58,065 nt of DNA, from contig CP070763.1 of the NCBI GenBank assembly GCA_020349025.1, positions 1,651,415 through 1,709,479 of the forward strand, written 5' to 3'. Of the stretch, positions 8,501 to 16,319 are shown in pieces. The notes under the pieces were generated by a model that did no database searches, was not told where the DNA came from, and saw nothing but the letters and a program-made list of their open reading frames with translations. How positions within the stretch are numbered: the stretch's first letter is position 1; every line of letters starts with the position of its first letter. A program made the position numbers and the translations under genes. Source of the DNA: Candidatus Latescibacterota bacterium (GTDB lineage Bacteria > Krumholzibacteriota > Krumholzibacteriia > G020349025).

Positions 8501-9840
8501 ATCTCAACGAGTACGGTGTTCCCGGTGAGAACGTCAGCGGGGACGCCCTCGGCGAGCTGTACGTTACGCTCCCGGAGCGCGCAGCCGTGGCCAGCTACGC
8601 CAGCACCGGCTTCGAGTTCCTGCAAGCCAACGCTCGCTTCCATCCAAAAATGTGGCGTATGATCTTCGAGAAGCGTTACTTCCGCGATCTCGGCGGTGCC
8701 CTCGTCGATTCCGATACGATGACGGCGAACTGGCTGCTCTCCTCGCTCCTGCAGATCTCGGAGATCTCACACGTCGAGACCGACATCAACCCGGTGTTCG
8801 AGCGCAACATCATCGACCGTTACTGTCTTCTCGGCGACCCGCTCCTGCGGCTCGACGGCGGCGTGCCGCGCTACGAAGTCACCCATCTGGAAAACGCATT
8901 CATTCGCGACGGTCGCATCGGTCCGATCGACCCGCAGCAGCCGGTGCGGTTGGCAATCCGCTTCGCCGACGAGCAGGGAATCGACTCGCTGTGGGTGAAG
9001 AAGGTGTTCGACGACCGCGAGGAGCTCGTCCCGGACGTGACCGTCACCGCCAACGTCGACACGGCCATGCAGATCGACGCCAAGCGCAGCTACACGGTCG
9101 ATTTCCAGCTGCTCTTCGACGAATGCAACTTCGAGCTCCACGTCGGGGCCCGCGACCTTGCGGGTCGGGTGTCGGAGTTCGTGGGGCGGGCGCGGTTCGA
9201 GCGCACGCTGCGCGCCAACGGCGAGCTGATCGTCGACGACGGGCAGGAGGTCGGCGGCAGGAGCGACTTCGAGTACAACGTCAACAACTGCACGCCGCTC
9301 GAGAACCCGTTGTTCGCCGTGCTGCTCGATGGTGAGCCGCTCGCGGTGACCGTCGACTCGCTCAGCGCCTTCGAGCGTCGGCTCCAGTTCGCGTGGGACG
9401 TGGGCCCGGGACGCCACAAGCTCGAGGTCCTGCTCGACGGCAACGTCGTCGATGCCTACGAGCTCGTCGTCTCCGGAACTCTACAGATCGGCTACGTGCT
9501 CGCTTTCCCGAATCCATTCGAGGAAGTGACCAGCGTCTACTTCGCGATCCGCTCGGCCGAATGCATCACGGGAGGGCACCTGCGAATCATGGATCTCAAC
9601 GGCAGGAGCGTACGCATCTTCAACCTCGCCGAGCCGGGTGTCGTCATGTCGGACAACGCCCCCTCCGGTGACTGCATCGCGTCCGTCGATGGCGACACAT
9701 CGAAACACTGGGTGGTGTGGGATGGCACCGACCAGACGGGAGAGCTCGTTGCCAACGGCGTCTACCTCTACGATCTGCGCGTGGAGGATCGGAACGGCCA
9801 GACCTTCACGAACCTCGACAAGCTGGTCGTCATGCGCTGA
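5581..9840 (+). CDS. Gingipain-family (C25) cysteine peptidase with FlgD-like C-terminal domain
   Basis: A 1419-residue secreted protein. It has a signal peptide (RRIAGLVLVLGTLQASSAGA) and a ~550-residue N-terminal pro/beta region. The C25 catalytic domain includes LVGDGSED (near 711), PDLLVGRLPVGD (near 768), the putative catalytic His in QSHANR (about 934) and the Cys in GLGCHLNEY (about 973). An Ig-like region follows, then a FlgD-type tail starting LAFPNPFEE (about 1307) with the closing WDGTDQTGE...GVYLYDLRV pattern. C25 enzymes include gingipains and PorU, the type IX secretion sortase; the size and FlgD tail leave both options open. It stands alone behind its own promoter. ATG 5581 is chosen over 5551 because it has GGAG and begins the signal peptide. 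Confidence 0.85.
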   Translation: MTALVHRRIAGLVLVLGTLQASSAGALEWSVLSESADGLRLVIEVRTPDPRRIETSLGGATFTRFELPDTRPVGSAGAPELLVEHRLLAVPPGAQARLRVLDTELRDLGTVRVVPRAILGVRYGEGASPDDPSSALPDERLLYDPALYNADGARREPVSLGRIGTLRHQSVVPVEVWPLLYDPTSGRLQLVRRLRIEIQIQPSARGAEARDAARAFLATPRSWQRVYAHTLLNAASSRRWRRAAERVERIAAPLKSGMLRPGLLAEEEWKLRVRTTGPVRVPATTLLASGMPDGTPVERLRLVLKRFDPDDSLAARIIEIPILVEDLDQDGLFRSGDSFLFHAESPRDDSTAGERAARYSFDNVYWFSLTESGTPARIPVRAPISNPGPGPTRFAQEITVEEDLILNRWVFGEDEELYFMLDRLPEARRSVALPGRAGDSDIEVCVDTQQDWLRRPFSVFAEFPGAARIALGSSLGVNPPRTQPPPRIVVCGTISAASVDAGDLSVILVADPVEDAYDDTTPFVDNIVLRYNAEYRATNDRVRCTSGTATGPTALRIDGFTGQPLLAWNVTDPKAPTAFDLDGALDAGTLTLTDDVPAGSVQKYVVRPQSEIPNLQPAEVELDARDTIADELANGQIGDYDVLVVAYDDFAADPALLEWAAFRESQGHRLRIVRTSDVYDAFSGGLLHYDAIDRCVNLAFRNWGISFVALVGDGSEDAAGLMSSSGPNLVPARVAYFTVRASSGGGDEYRNDMQERYYAKMDGPGDVWPDLLVGRLPVGDTQELRHVVDKTILYENPRPDDDGSWRKRVLLFSDDEWVRRRVDGRTVHRRGCAEWGFFNSICQACEIADNAFPGDFDCVPFYMHEFSNELADQIPEHTPLDTVTCGTFPNCNQPGYLGEHSGSTQTELVFYTNVGRALVDSVGSGVLFFALQSHANRAVVTDEQVILRRGGSSPIVPDFNNHGKPFVFFGLGCHLNEYGVPGENVSGDALGELYVTLPERAAVASYASTGFEFLQANARFHPKMWRMIFEKRYFRDLGGALVDSDTMTANWLLSSLLQISEISHVETDINPVFERNIIDRYCLLGDPLLRLDGGVPRYEVTHLENAFIRDGRIGPIDPQQPVRLAIRFADEQGIDSLWVKKVFDDREELVPDVTVTANVDTAMQIDAKRSYTVDFQLLFDECNFELHVGARDLAGRVSEFVGRARFERTLRANGELIVDDGQEVGGRSDFEYNVNNCTPLENPLFAVLLDGEPLAVTVDSLSAFERRLQFAWDVGPGRHKLEVLLDGNVVDAYELVVSGTLQIGYVLAFPNPFEEVTSVYFAIRSAECITGGHLRIMDLNGRSVRIFNLAEPGVVMSDNAPSGDCIASVDGDTSKHWVVWDGTDQTGELVANGVYLYDLRVEDRNGQTFTNLDKLVVMR

Positions 9841-9881
9841 TCTCAGCCTTCCTGACACCGTCTCGCTCGCTTCCGACCTCT

Positions 9882-9896
9882 GTACCGTGACGGTAC
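9882..9896. promoter_or_regulatory. 15-bp palindrome, candidate operator upstream of murQ
   Basis: GTACCGT-G-ACGGTAC is a perfect inverted repeat. The sequence GTACCGTGA recurs at 9959-9967, overlapping the murQ -10 element. The repeat of one half-site at the promoter suggests a repressor-binding pair. MurR-type control of murQ is known in Escherichia coli; no regulator gene is seen here. Confidence 0.4.
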
Positions 9897-9936
9897 GTCG
9901 CTTGCAGCGACCCGGGCGGCGAGGTCGTGCCGGTCG

Positions 9937-9965
9937 TGGACACCCGGCCGACCAACGCGTACCGT
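9937..9965 (+). promoter_or_regulatory. Promoter of the murQ operon
   Basis: TGGACA (9937-9942, five of six to consensus), 17-bp spacer, TACCGT (9960-9965). Transcription from about 9972 places the in-frame GTG at 9964 outside the mRNA, which supports the ATG at 9994 as the real start. Confidence 0.5.
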
Positions 9966-9993
9966 GATCGCAGGACAAATCGATGGAGAGCGC

Positions 9994-10947
9994 ATGGGTG
10001 AACGCGTCGATTCGGGACGGGATGCCGGCGTGGACACCCGCCGGATTCTCGAAGAGCTCGAGCTGCTCGTGACCGAAAGGCGCAACGAGCGCACGCGAGA
10101 CATCGATCTTGCCGACCTCGAGACGGCGTTGTGCCTCATCAACGACGAGGATCGCCGCGTTCCCGACGTCGTACGCGGCGCGATTCCTGACATCGCCAGA
10201 GCGGTCGAGCTCGTCGAGCGCTCCCTGCGCTCGGGCGGGCGGCTCGTCTACATCGGCGCCGGCACGAGCGGTCGCCTCGGCGTCCTCGATGCCGCGGAGT
10301 GCCCACCCACCTTCGGAAGCGACCCGGATCAAGTCGTGGGCGTCATCGCCGGGGGGCGCGACACGCTGGTGCGCTCACGCGAAGGGGTGGAAGACGAGCC
10401 GCACGCTGCCGAGACCGACCTGCGCGCCATGCACCTCGGCAAGCGCGACACTCTGGTCGCGATCACGGCGAGCCGGCGCACGCCGTACGCGATCGCCGGG
10501 CTGCGCTATGCGCGCAATGTGGGCGCTGCCAGCGTCTTCATCACCTGCAACACGCCGCAGCAGGAGATCGCAGACGTCGTCATCGCCGCAGTCGTCGGCC
10601 CCGAGGTCGTCGCGGGCTCGACGCGCATGAAGGCAGGGACGGCGCAGAAGCTGATTCTCAACATGATCTCGACCGTGACGATGATTCGCCTCGGCAAGGT
10701 GTACGAGAACCTGATGGTGGATCTGCGGCCGATGAGTCGCAAGCTCGAGGAGCGCAGCAAGGGCATCCTGATGAAGCTGCTGGAGATGTCGTACGAGGAG
10801 GCGTCGCAGCTGCTCGACGCGGGCGGCGGCTCGGTGAAACGAGCGTTGCTCATGGGGCTCTGCGGTTGCGACGCGGCCGCGGCCGAGAAGCGCCTGAGCG
10901 CAGCCGGGGGCGTGCTGCGGCGCGCGCTCGGGAAGGAGTCGGCGTGA
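9994..10947 (+). CDS. murQ: N-acetylmuramic acid 6-phosphate etherase
   Basis: Cleaves the lactyl ether of MurNAc-6-P to give GlcNAc-6-P and lactate in cytosolic peptidoglycan recycling. The 317-residue protein has the SIS-fold signatures: YIGAGTSGRLGVLDAAECPPTF near residue 88 and GPEVVAGSTRMKAGTAQK near 205, both diagnostic for MurQ. A C-terminal helical segment ends in KESA. GGAGAG precedes the ATG at 9994. The stop overlaps the next gene's GTG by 3 nt (GTGA), so translation is probably coupled. Together with anmK two genes later this makes a murein-recycling operon. Confidence 0.94.
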   Translation: MGERVDSGRDAGVDTRRILEELELLVTERRNERTRDIDLADLETALCLINDEDRRVPDVVRGAIPDIARAVELVERSLRSGGRLVYIGAGTSGRLGVLDAAECPPTFGSDPDQVVGVIAGGRDTLVRSREGVEDEPHAAETDLRAMHLGKRDTLVAITASRRTPYAIAGLRYARNVGAASVFITCNTPQQEIADVVIAAVVGPEVVAGSTRMKAGTAQKLILNMISTVTMIRLGKVYENLMVDLRPMSRKLEERSKGILMKLLEMSYEEASQLLDAGGGSVKRALLMGLCGCDAAAAEKRLSAAGGVLRRALGKESA

Positions 10948-11975
10948 AGCGACTGCTTGGCATGTGCGCGCTCCTGGTCCTCGCGGCTGTGCTCGCTGCC
11001 GACGAGCCGGTGACGATCGATCTCGAGGCCCTCAACCGCAGCATCGGCCTCGACTACGAGGAGACCGTTTCCTACGAAGAGCTTCTCGAGGAGGCCGTCG
11101 CGCATCCACTGATTCTCTTCGGTGAGGTGCACGATCAGGAGAGTCCGGCGCGACAGATCCAGAGGCTGGTGCACGAGCTGCGTCAGCGCGCCGATGCACC
11201 GGTGCGGATCGGGGTGGAGTTCGTCGACCGCGACGACGCAGACCTCCTGAGCGCCTACCTCGATGGCGCCCTCGAGGAGGAGGACTTCCTCGCACGCCTC
11301 TTTCCCACCAGCCTACTGCTGTCGCCGCAGGTCGGTCGTGCCCACCTGGAGATTCTGCGCTTCGCGCGCCGCTACGGCGTCGAGGTGCTGCCCCTGGAGA
11401 GTCGCCCCGCGGGATCGCGTCCGCGCGCGCTGCGACACTCGGAGATCCGCTGGAACCTCGCGGAGCATCTGGGGCGTCACCCGGAAGAGCGCCTGGTCGT
11501 CCTCTACGGTGTCGACCACATCCTCGGTGAGGACCCGATCAGCGAGGGTCTGGAGGTGCCGTTCCTCGTCATGACCTCCTATGCCGACAGCGTTCAGGAG
11601 CGCTTCCGCAGCCGTCACGGCCGCTATCCTCGTCCGGGGGAAGTGCTGCGCCTGCGACCGGGAGTCTTTCTCGACGCGGGTGAGGTGCCACGTTCGCGCC
11701 GCTTGATCAAGCTCGACCTCGACTCGCGCGAGCACTTGCTGGTGACGATCGAGCAAGTCTATTCTGGCAGCCGTCGCGGCGTGTCCGAGCTGATCGCAGC
11801 GCTCGACGACGACGACGTGCGCTGGCGCCGCGCCGCCATCCACGCACTCCGCTTCGCCTCTTCCGAGAACATGCGCTACGATCCCGAGGCCGACCCGACG
11901 TCACGCCGGGAGGCACAGGCTCGCTGGCAAGCTTGGTGGGACCGGACGGGGCGCGACCTCTACGCTGCCCCGTAG
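10944..11975 (+). CDS. ChaN/Tiki-like (haem-binding uptake fold) secreted protein
   Basis: A 343-residue protein starting at a GTG that overlaps the murQ stop, with GGAAGGAG upstream. It has an N-terminal signal peptide (KRLLGMCALLVLAAVLA). The ILFGEVHDQESPARQI motif near residue 56 with its conserved E and H, the GVEFVDRDD strand and YGVDHILGE near 190 fit the PF04187 (ChaN-like) family, a relative of TIKI/TraB proteases. Known members bind haem or act as metalloproteases. A C-terminal HEAT-like tail (DDDDVRWRRAAIHALRFA) is extra. Its place between murQ and anmK suggests envelope work in the periplasm; that is inference. Confidence 0.75.
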   Translation: MKRLLGMCALLVLAAVLAADEPVTIDLEALNRSIGLDYEETVSYEELLEEAVAHPLILFGEVHDQESPARQIQRLVHELRQRADAPVRIGVEFVDRDDADLLSAYLDGALEEEDFLARLFPTSLLLSPQVGRAHLEILRFARRYGVEVLPLESRPAGSRPRALRHSEIRWNLAEHLGRHPEERLVVLYGVDHILGEDPISEGLEVPFLVMTSYADSVQERFRSRHGRYPRPGEVLRLRPGVFLDAGEVPRSRRLIKLDLDSREHLLVTIEQVYSGSRRGVSELIAALDDDDVRWRRAAIHALRFASSENMRYDPEADPTSRREAQARWQAWWDRTGRDLYAAP

Positions 11976-12001
11976 GCGTGCCGCCAGGAGCGGGAGGGAC
12001 G

Positions 12002-13228
12002 GTGCAGGAGCGTCTCGCGGCCATCCTGGCCAAGCCGGAACGCCTCGTTGTCGGGCTCATGTCCGGGACCTCGATCGACGCCGTCGACGCCGCCCTGGTG
12101 CGGCTGCGCGGCGCCGGTTTGGCGACGCGGTGCGACCTGCTCCATTTCCGTTCACATGCCTACGAACCGGAGCTGCGCCAGCGCCTGCTCGAGGTCGCAA
12201 GCGGCGCAGCGATGCCCGCCCTGGAGCTCGCGGCTCTCGACTTTCGCGTAGCGGCCACCTTCGCCCAGGCGGCGCTGAGGGTGGTGGAGGAAGCGGGGCG
12301 GGCTCCGGAGCAGATCGATCTGATCGGCAGCCACGGTCAGACGCTCGCGCACCGCGCTCCCGAGTTCGAAGGCTGGGACCCGACGGCGGCAACGTGGCAG
12401 GCGGGCTCGGCGAGCGCCGTTGCAGCGCTGACCGGCATACCGGTCGTGGCGGACTTCCGCAGTGCCGACGTCGCGCTCGGTGGCACGGGTGCGCCGCTCG
12501 TGCCCTACGCGGACTACCTGCTGCGGCGCAGCGCGCACGAGAACCGCATTCTTCTCAACATCGGTGGCATCGCCAACATCACCTATCTCGCGGCGGGGTG
12601 TGGCGTCGATGAGGTGCTGGCGTGGGACGTGGGGCCGGGCAACATGGTGCTGGACGCGCTGGCACACTCTCTTCTCGCTCTCGACATGGATGTCGATGGT
12701 GCGCATGCTGCAGCCGGAACGGCGGACGTCGCCTGGGTCGAGACGCTGCTTGCCGACGAGTTTTTCCAGCGCGCGGCACCGAAGGCCGCCGGGCGTGAGC
12801 AGTTCGGCGCCGCGTTCGTGCAGCGCATGCTGCGCCAGGCGAAAACGCGCGCTCTCACGGCGGCGGACCTCCTGGCGACCGCGGTCGAGCTCACGGCGCG
12901 CGCGATCGCGCGGGAGTGCCATCGCGCTTCGCTCAGCGCCCGTCCAGTCGATGCGATCTACGTCTCGGGCGGGGGACGCGCCAACCGCACGCTCATGCGG
13001 CGGCTGCAAGAGCTCCTGTCGCCGGCGCGCGTCTGCGGTTTCGAAGCGCTCGGTCTCGATCCGGCCGCGAAGGAGGCGGTCGACTTCGCTCTCCTCGCAC
13101 ACGAGACGTTGCACGGCCACGCGAGCAATCTGACGCAGGTGACCGGCGCGCAACGACCGTGCATCCTCGGTAGCATCGCACTCAGCGGCATGCCGCCGCG
13201 ACCCCTGGCGCCGGCGGAGGACGCATGA
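12002..13228 (+). CDS. anmK: Anhydro-N-acetylmuramic acid kinase
   Basis: Converts 1,6-anhydro-MurNAc to MurNAc-6-P using ATP, feeding MurQ. Signatures: GLMSGTSIDAVDAALV near residue 18, ThrSHGQT-like IGSHGQTLAHR, NIGGIANITYL, the catalytic-Asp region WDVGPGNMVLD, and YVSGGGRANRTLMRRL near the C terminus. At 408 residues it is slightly longer than usual owing to N- and C-terminal extensions. GTG 12002 is chosen because GGGAGGG lies 3-10 nt upstream and the family start follows shortly. The stop overlaps the next ATG by 4 nt. Confidence 0.94.
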   Translation: MQERLAAILAKPERLVVGLMSGTSIDAVDAALVRLRGAGLATRCDLLHFRSHAYEPELRQRLLEVASGAAMPALELAALDFRVAATFAQAALRVVEEAGRAPEQIDLIGSHGQTLAHRAPEFEGWDPTAATWQAGSASAVAALTGIPVVADFRSADVALGGTGAPLVPYADYLLRRSAHENRILLNIGGIANITYLAAGCGVDEVLAWDVGPGNMVLDALAHSLLALDMDVDGAHAAAGTADVAWVETLLADEFFQRAAPKAAGREQFGAAFVQRMLRQAKTRALTAADLLATAVELTARAIARECHRASLSARPVDAIYVSGGGRANRTLMRRLQELLSPARVCGFEALGLDPAAKEAVDFALLAHETLHGHASNLTQVTGAQRPCILGSIALSGMPPRPLAPAEDA

Positions 13229-14511
13229 GACGAAACCGCAACCGCTGTCGGCTTGCGGCAGCGCGCCCGCGACCACGGATGCAGTGGCTCGCGCTCGTCG
13301 CCAGCCTCGGCGTCGCCTGCGCCTCGACGGCACCGAAGACGCGCCCCGGCGCGGCACGCCATGCCCCCGCGATCCGTGTCGCGCTCGCCGAAGGGGTGCT
13401 GCAGCTGGAGCTGCAGGTGGAGGGGCGCGCGAGCCTGCTCTGCTGCGGCGGCCGTACGTTCGAGTGGCCCGAGCCCGGCAGCCTGCGCGCCACGTTCACG
13501 GATGGCCAGATCGAGCTCGACCTGGGAGAGCAGGGAACGGTTCGTGCCGCGGGCACCGTCCTCCTGGAGCCGGTAGACGACTCCTCGCGCGTGCGCTTTG
13601 GGACGCACTCCTACCGCGGGCTGATGGAGATCCTCATGAAGGCGGAGGCGCTGACGCTCGTGAACGAGATCAACCTCGAGTCGTACCTGCGCGGCGTGGT
13701 GCCGTGGGAGATCGGCTGGCACGGCTCGCGTCGCAAGGCGGCGGTCGAAGCGCAAGCGATCGCGGCGCGGACCTACGCGTTCAAGCGCTTGGGGCAGTAC
13801 GCCGAGCTCGGATTCGACGTCTACGCCGACGTCACCGATCAGGTCTACCTGGGGACGACACGCGAAGACCGCGTCGCCAACGACGCCATCGCTGCGACGC
13901 GTGGTGTGGTCCTCACACGCGAAGACTCGTTGGTGGAGGCGTACTACAGCTCCACGTGTGGCGGGCACACGGCTCGCATTGAAGCAGTGTGGCCGAAGCC
14001 ACCGCAGCCCTATCTGCGTGGCCGACGCGATGCTCCCGACACAGGCGGGCGCTCCTTCTGTGCCTCGTCGCGCCACTTCCGCTGGAGTGAGTCGTGGAGC
14101 GGCGCCGGCATCGAGAGCACGTTGAGCCAGACCTTGCCGCAGGAGCTCGATCTGCCCGCGGACAGCTCGATCGGGGTGTTGCTCGACGTGCGCGTCGCGG
14201 CGCGCGACGAGAGTGGGCGCGTTCGCGTTCTCGAGGTCGAGACGAGCCAGCAGGTGTACGGGGTGCAAGGGGATCGCATCCGCTGGGTTCTGCGTCCGCG
14301 AGACCGCCCCATACTGCGCAGCACCATGTTCAAGCTCGAGCTGGAGCGACGCGATGGGATTCTCGTGCGCGTCGTCGTCCGCGGCGGAGGCAACGGTCAC
14401 GGCGTCGGAATGTGCCAGATGGGAGCGCTCGAGATGGCGCGTCGCGGTTTCGCGCACGCGAGCATCCTGGCGCACTACTACCCGGGAGCGGCTCTCGAAA
14501 CGCTCTACTGA
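13225..14511 (+). CDS. SpoIID/LytB-domain protein, putative murein glycan-cutting or amidase-enhancing lipoprotein
   Basis: A 428-residue protein with a basic N-terminus then LALVASLGVACAS, which reads as a lipobox-type signal (Cys about residue 32). The SpoIID core is clear: LVNEINLESYLRGVVPWEIG (about 150), AVEAQAIAARTYA (about 174), ARIEAVWP, and the hallmark GNGHGVGMCQMGA near 395. SpoIID enzymes are lytic transglycosylases acting on denuded glycan strands, and LytB is an amidase enhancer. Translationally coupled to anmK by an ATGA overlap, so it likely generates or processes the murein fragments that MurQ and AnmK recycle. Confidence 0.88.
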   Translation: MRRNRNRCRLAAARPRPRMQWLALVASLGVACASTAPKTRPGAARHAPAIRVALAEGVLQLELQVEGRASLLCCGGRTFEWPEPGSLRATFTDGQIELDLGEQGTVRAAGTVLLEPVDDSSRVRFGTHSYRGLMEILMKAEALTLVNEINLESYLRGVVPWEIGWHGSRRKAAVEAQAIAARTYAFKRLGQYAELGFDVYADVTDQVYLGTTREDRVANDAIAATRGVVLTREDSLVEAYYSSTCGGHTARIEAVWPKPPQPYLRGRRDAPDTGGRSFCASSRHFRWSESWSGAGIESTLSQTLPQELDLPADSSIGVLLDVRVAARDESGRVRVLEVETSQQVYGVQGDRIRWVLRPRDRPILRSTMFKLELERRDGILVRVVVRGGGNGHGVGMCQMGALEMARRGFAHASILAHYYPGAALETLY

Positions 14512-14523
14512 GACGGGGAGCGC

Positions 14524-15045
14524 ATGCGGCTCTTGTTGTTGCGTCATGGCAGTGCCGTGCGTCGCGGCGCCCAGGCCGACGCCGATCGACCCCTGACGGC
14601 GGCGGGCGAGGTGCAAGCGCGCGCCGCGGCAGCCGCGCTCGTGCGCTTGCGGCTGGTTCCGGAGCGCGTGCTCGCGAGCCCCGTGCGCCGCTGCCGGCGC
14701 ACTGCAGAAATCGTCGTGGAGCAGCTGCAACCCTCGGACGTTCCTCTCACCTGCGTCGACGCGTTGGCGGGCGGCGCAACGCCCCAGAAGCTGTTGCAGC
14801 TGATCGCCGACGGGGCCGATGCGCAACGTGTGCTCGTCGTGGGGCACCAACCGGATCTGGAGGGGCTTGCCTCCTACCTTCTGGTCGGGAGCGGCGACGC
14901 GGTGCTGCATCTGGAGCCGGGCGGTTGCATCTGTCTCGAGAGCGCGAAGCCGGGGCCGCCGGCGATTCTGCGATGGTCGATGACGCCGGAGCAGCTGCGC
15001 AGGATCGCTTCTAGCGCTGCAGCAGGCCGGAGAGAACCGACATGA
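14524..15045 (+). CDS. sixA: SixA-type phosphohistidine phosphatase
   Basis: A 173-residue histidine phosphatase with the catalytic RHG at residues 7-9, ADRPLTAAGEVQA, LASPVRRCRRTAEI and the second-His motif VVGHQPDL near 106, the layout of SixA. SixA removes phosphate from histidine phosphotransfer proteins. It starts 12 bp after the SpoIID gene with GGGGAGC upstream, as the last gene of the murein operon. The C terminus overlaps the convergent gene at 15011 by 35 bp. The link between a phosphohistidine phosphatase and murein recycling is not obvious. Confidence 0.85.
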   Translation: MRLLLLRHGSAVRRGAQADADRPLTAAGEVQARAAAAALVRLRLVPERVLASPVRRCRRTAEIVVEQLQPSDVPLTCVDALAGGATPQKLLQLIADGADAQRVLVVGHQPDLEGLASYLLVGSGDAVLHLEPGGCICLESAKPGPPAILRWSMTPEQLRRIASSAAAGRREPT

Positions 15046-16009
15046 GCCAGGGAAGAGGATCGGCGAGCCGCCAGCGGATCGGGAAGGGGACCAACGGCAA
15101 GACGTCCGATTGACGTGCCATCTCGGAGATCGGGATTTGACGCGACAAGCGGCGCTGCGCTTGCCGCGGGCGCGTGCGGACGCCGGCGATGCTTGCGTAC
15201 CACAGGGCGGGAAAGTCGACGCCATCGTCGTGTGCGAGTGCCCAGCCGGTCCCCGGCAGCGTCCCCGCCGCCTGCAGCTCCACGCGCCCAAAACGGTTCG
15301 GTGCCCAGATGAGTCGGGCGTAGCCGCGGAAGCCACGTGGCCGCAGCCAGTCGAGACTGGCCTCCAGAACCTCCGATCCTTCGACGCTCGTGACCACGAC
15401 GTAGGGGGAGCTGGCGCTCACCCAGGTCAGGACGCAACAGCCGGTGCACGTCCCCGCCGCGTCGACTGTCAGCTGCACCTCGAAGGCAGGCTCACCACGC
15501 AGCACCGTGCGCCGCAACGCGCGTTCGGTGCGGAAATCCTCCGCTTCGTAGTCGTGCACGTCGAGCGGCTCGAGGAAGGGAAGCTCGTAGTGTGGCTCGA
15601 GCATGGAGCGGCACCGGCGCAGCAGCTCGCGCGCGGGCTTTGAGCACGGCAGGAGCAGCCCGCGCGGCTCCAGATGCGCCGCCAGCTCCAGCAGTCGCGC
15701 GCTCCAGCCCTGCGGTTGTGTGGCCAGAGGCGGCACGCGGTGGCGGCGGACGCCGCGTGCACGGAAAGCGGGTTCCATCCAGCGGCTTGCGACAACATGC
15801 AAGGGGGCTCCATGCTGCCGCAGGCTCTGCACCGCGAGAAGCGTCACGCGCCTCGGATCGACGAGCACCACGGGATGGGAAAAAACGACAGCTTCGGGCG
15901 CTTCGGACGGCCCGCTTCCATCGGCTCGCGAATCGATCCCGCGCTCGCGTGCGGGCGCAGCCGCACGCGGCTCTGCGAGCGCCGTCGTACGCCCCGCACC
16001 TGGATGCAT
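15011..16009 (-). CDS. ATP-grasp-like protein, divergent or degenerate
   Basis: About 332 residues from the ATG at 16009. The N-terminal half resembles the pre-ATP-grasp Rossmann domain (VVLVDPRRVTLLAVQSLRQHG..., then LLLPCSKPARELL). The C-terminal half has GYARLIWAPNRFGRVELQ and a GWALAHDDGVDFPALWY segment, which resembles the final strand and post-grasp part of carboxylate-amine ligases. The Lys/Glu ATP-binding residues are not obvious, so activity is doubtful. The frame continues to a TTG at 16195, but that would cover the tRNA promoter, so an internal start is preferred; which one is uncertain. Confidence 0.55.
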   Translation of the reverse strand: MHPGAGRTTALAEPRAAAPARERGIDSRADGSGPSEAPEAVVFSHPVVLVDPRRVTLLAVQSLRQHGAPLHVVASRWMEPAFRARGVRRHRVPPLATQPQGWSARLLELAAHLEPRGLLLPCSKPARELLRRCRSMLEPHYELPFLEPLDVHDYEAEDFRTERALRRTVLRGEPAFEVQLTVDAAGTCTGCCVLTWVSASSPYVVVTSVEGSEVLEASLDWLRPRGFRGYARLIWAPNRFGRVELQAAGTLPGTGWALAHDDGVDFPALWYASIAGVRTRPRQAQRRLSRQIPISEMARQSDVLPLVPFPIRWRLADPLPWLMSVLSGLLQR

Positions 16010-16153
16010 CGGATCTGCCACAGCGTCTCCAGACGTCGCGACGACACACGCCGCTGCATTGCGAGGCTGCAGGGAGTGTGCCGGCGGAGCGACGGCGGCC
16101 ACGGCGCGCGCTGCGCATCGAAGTGGAGCGGAGGCTGCGGTCTGGAGGGCACG

Positions 16154-16183
16154 TTGACAGCCGTTCGAGCGATCTGTTAGCGT
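16154..16183 (+). promoter_or_regulatory. Promoter of tRNA-Asp
   Basis: A perfect TTGACA (16154-16159), 18-bp spacer and TAGCGT (16178-16183, TAnnnT class). The predicted start near 16190 is 19 nt before the mature tRNA. Confidence 0.6.
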
Positions 16184-16208
16184 CCGGACGCTCAAACGCC
16201 GCCGATTT

Positions 16209-16287
16209 GGGGACGTAGTTCAGTTTTGGTTAGAACGCCGGCCTGTCAAGCCGGAGGTCGCGGGTTCAAGTCCCGTCGTCCCCGCCA
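16209..16287 (+). tRNA. tRNA-Asp (anticodon GTC)
   Basis: Acceptor stem GGGGACG (16209-16215) pairs with CGTCCCC (16277-16283), discriminator G, encoded CCA at 16285-16287. The anticodon stem CCGGC/GCCGG encloses CT-GTC-AA. The T arm contains GGTTCAAGTCC. The D loop is a little long (TTTTGG run). Followed directly by a terminator. Confidence 0.97.
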
Positions 16288-16291
16288 TCGA

Positions 16292-16319
16292 CCCTCCGCG
16301 AACGGGGGGTTCTTCTTCT
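16292..16319 (+). terminator. Rho-independent terminator of tRNA-Asp
   Basis: Stem CCCTCCG (16292-16298) with CGGGGGG (16303-16309), CGAA loop, then TTCTTCTTCT. The T-rich tail is on the plus strand. It abuts the stop codon of the convergent phosphatase gene. Confidence 0.75.

Noticed and set aside
12958..15336. 792-codon minus-strand open frame
   Set aside because: Antisense of the 3' end of anmK, the spoIID-like gene and sixA; no family resemblance.
15011..16195. TTG 16195 as the start of the ATP-grasp-like gene
   Set aside because: It would read across the TTGACA-N18-TAGCGT promoter of tRNA-Asp, and the extra 62 residues are low-complexity.
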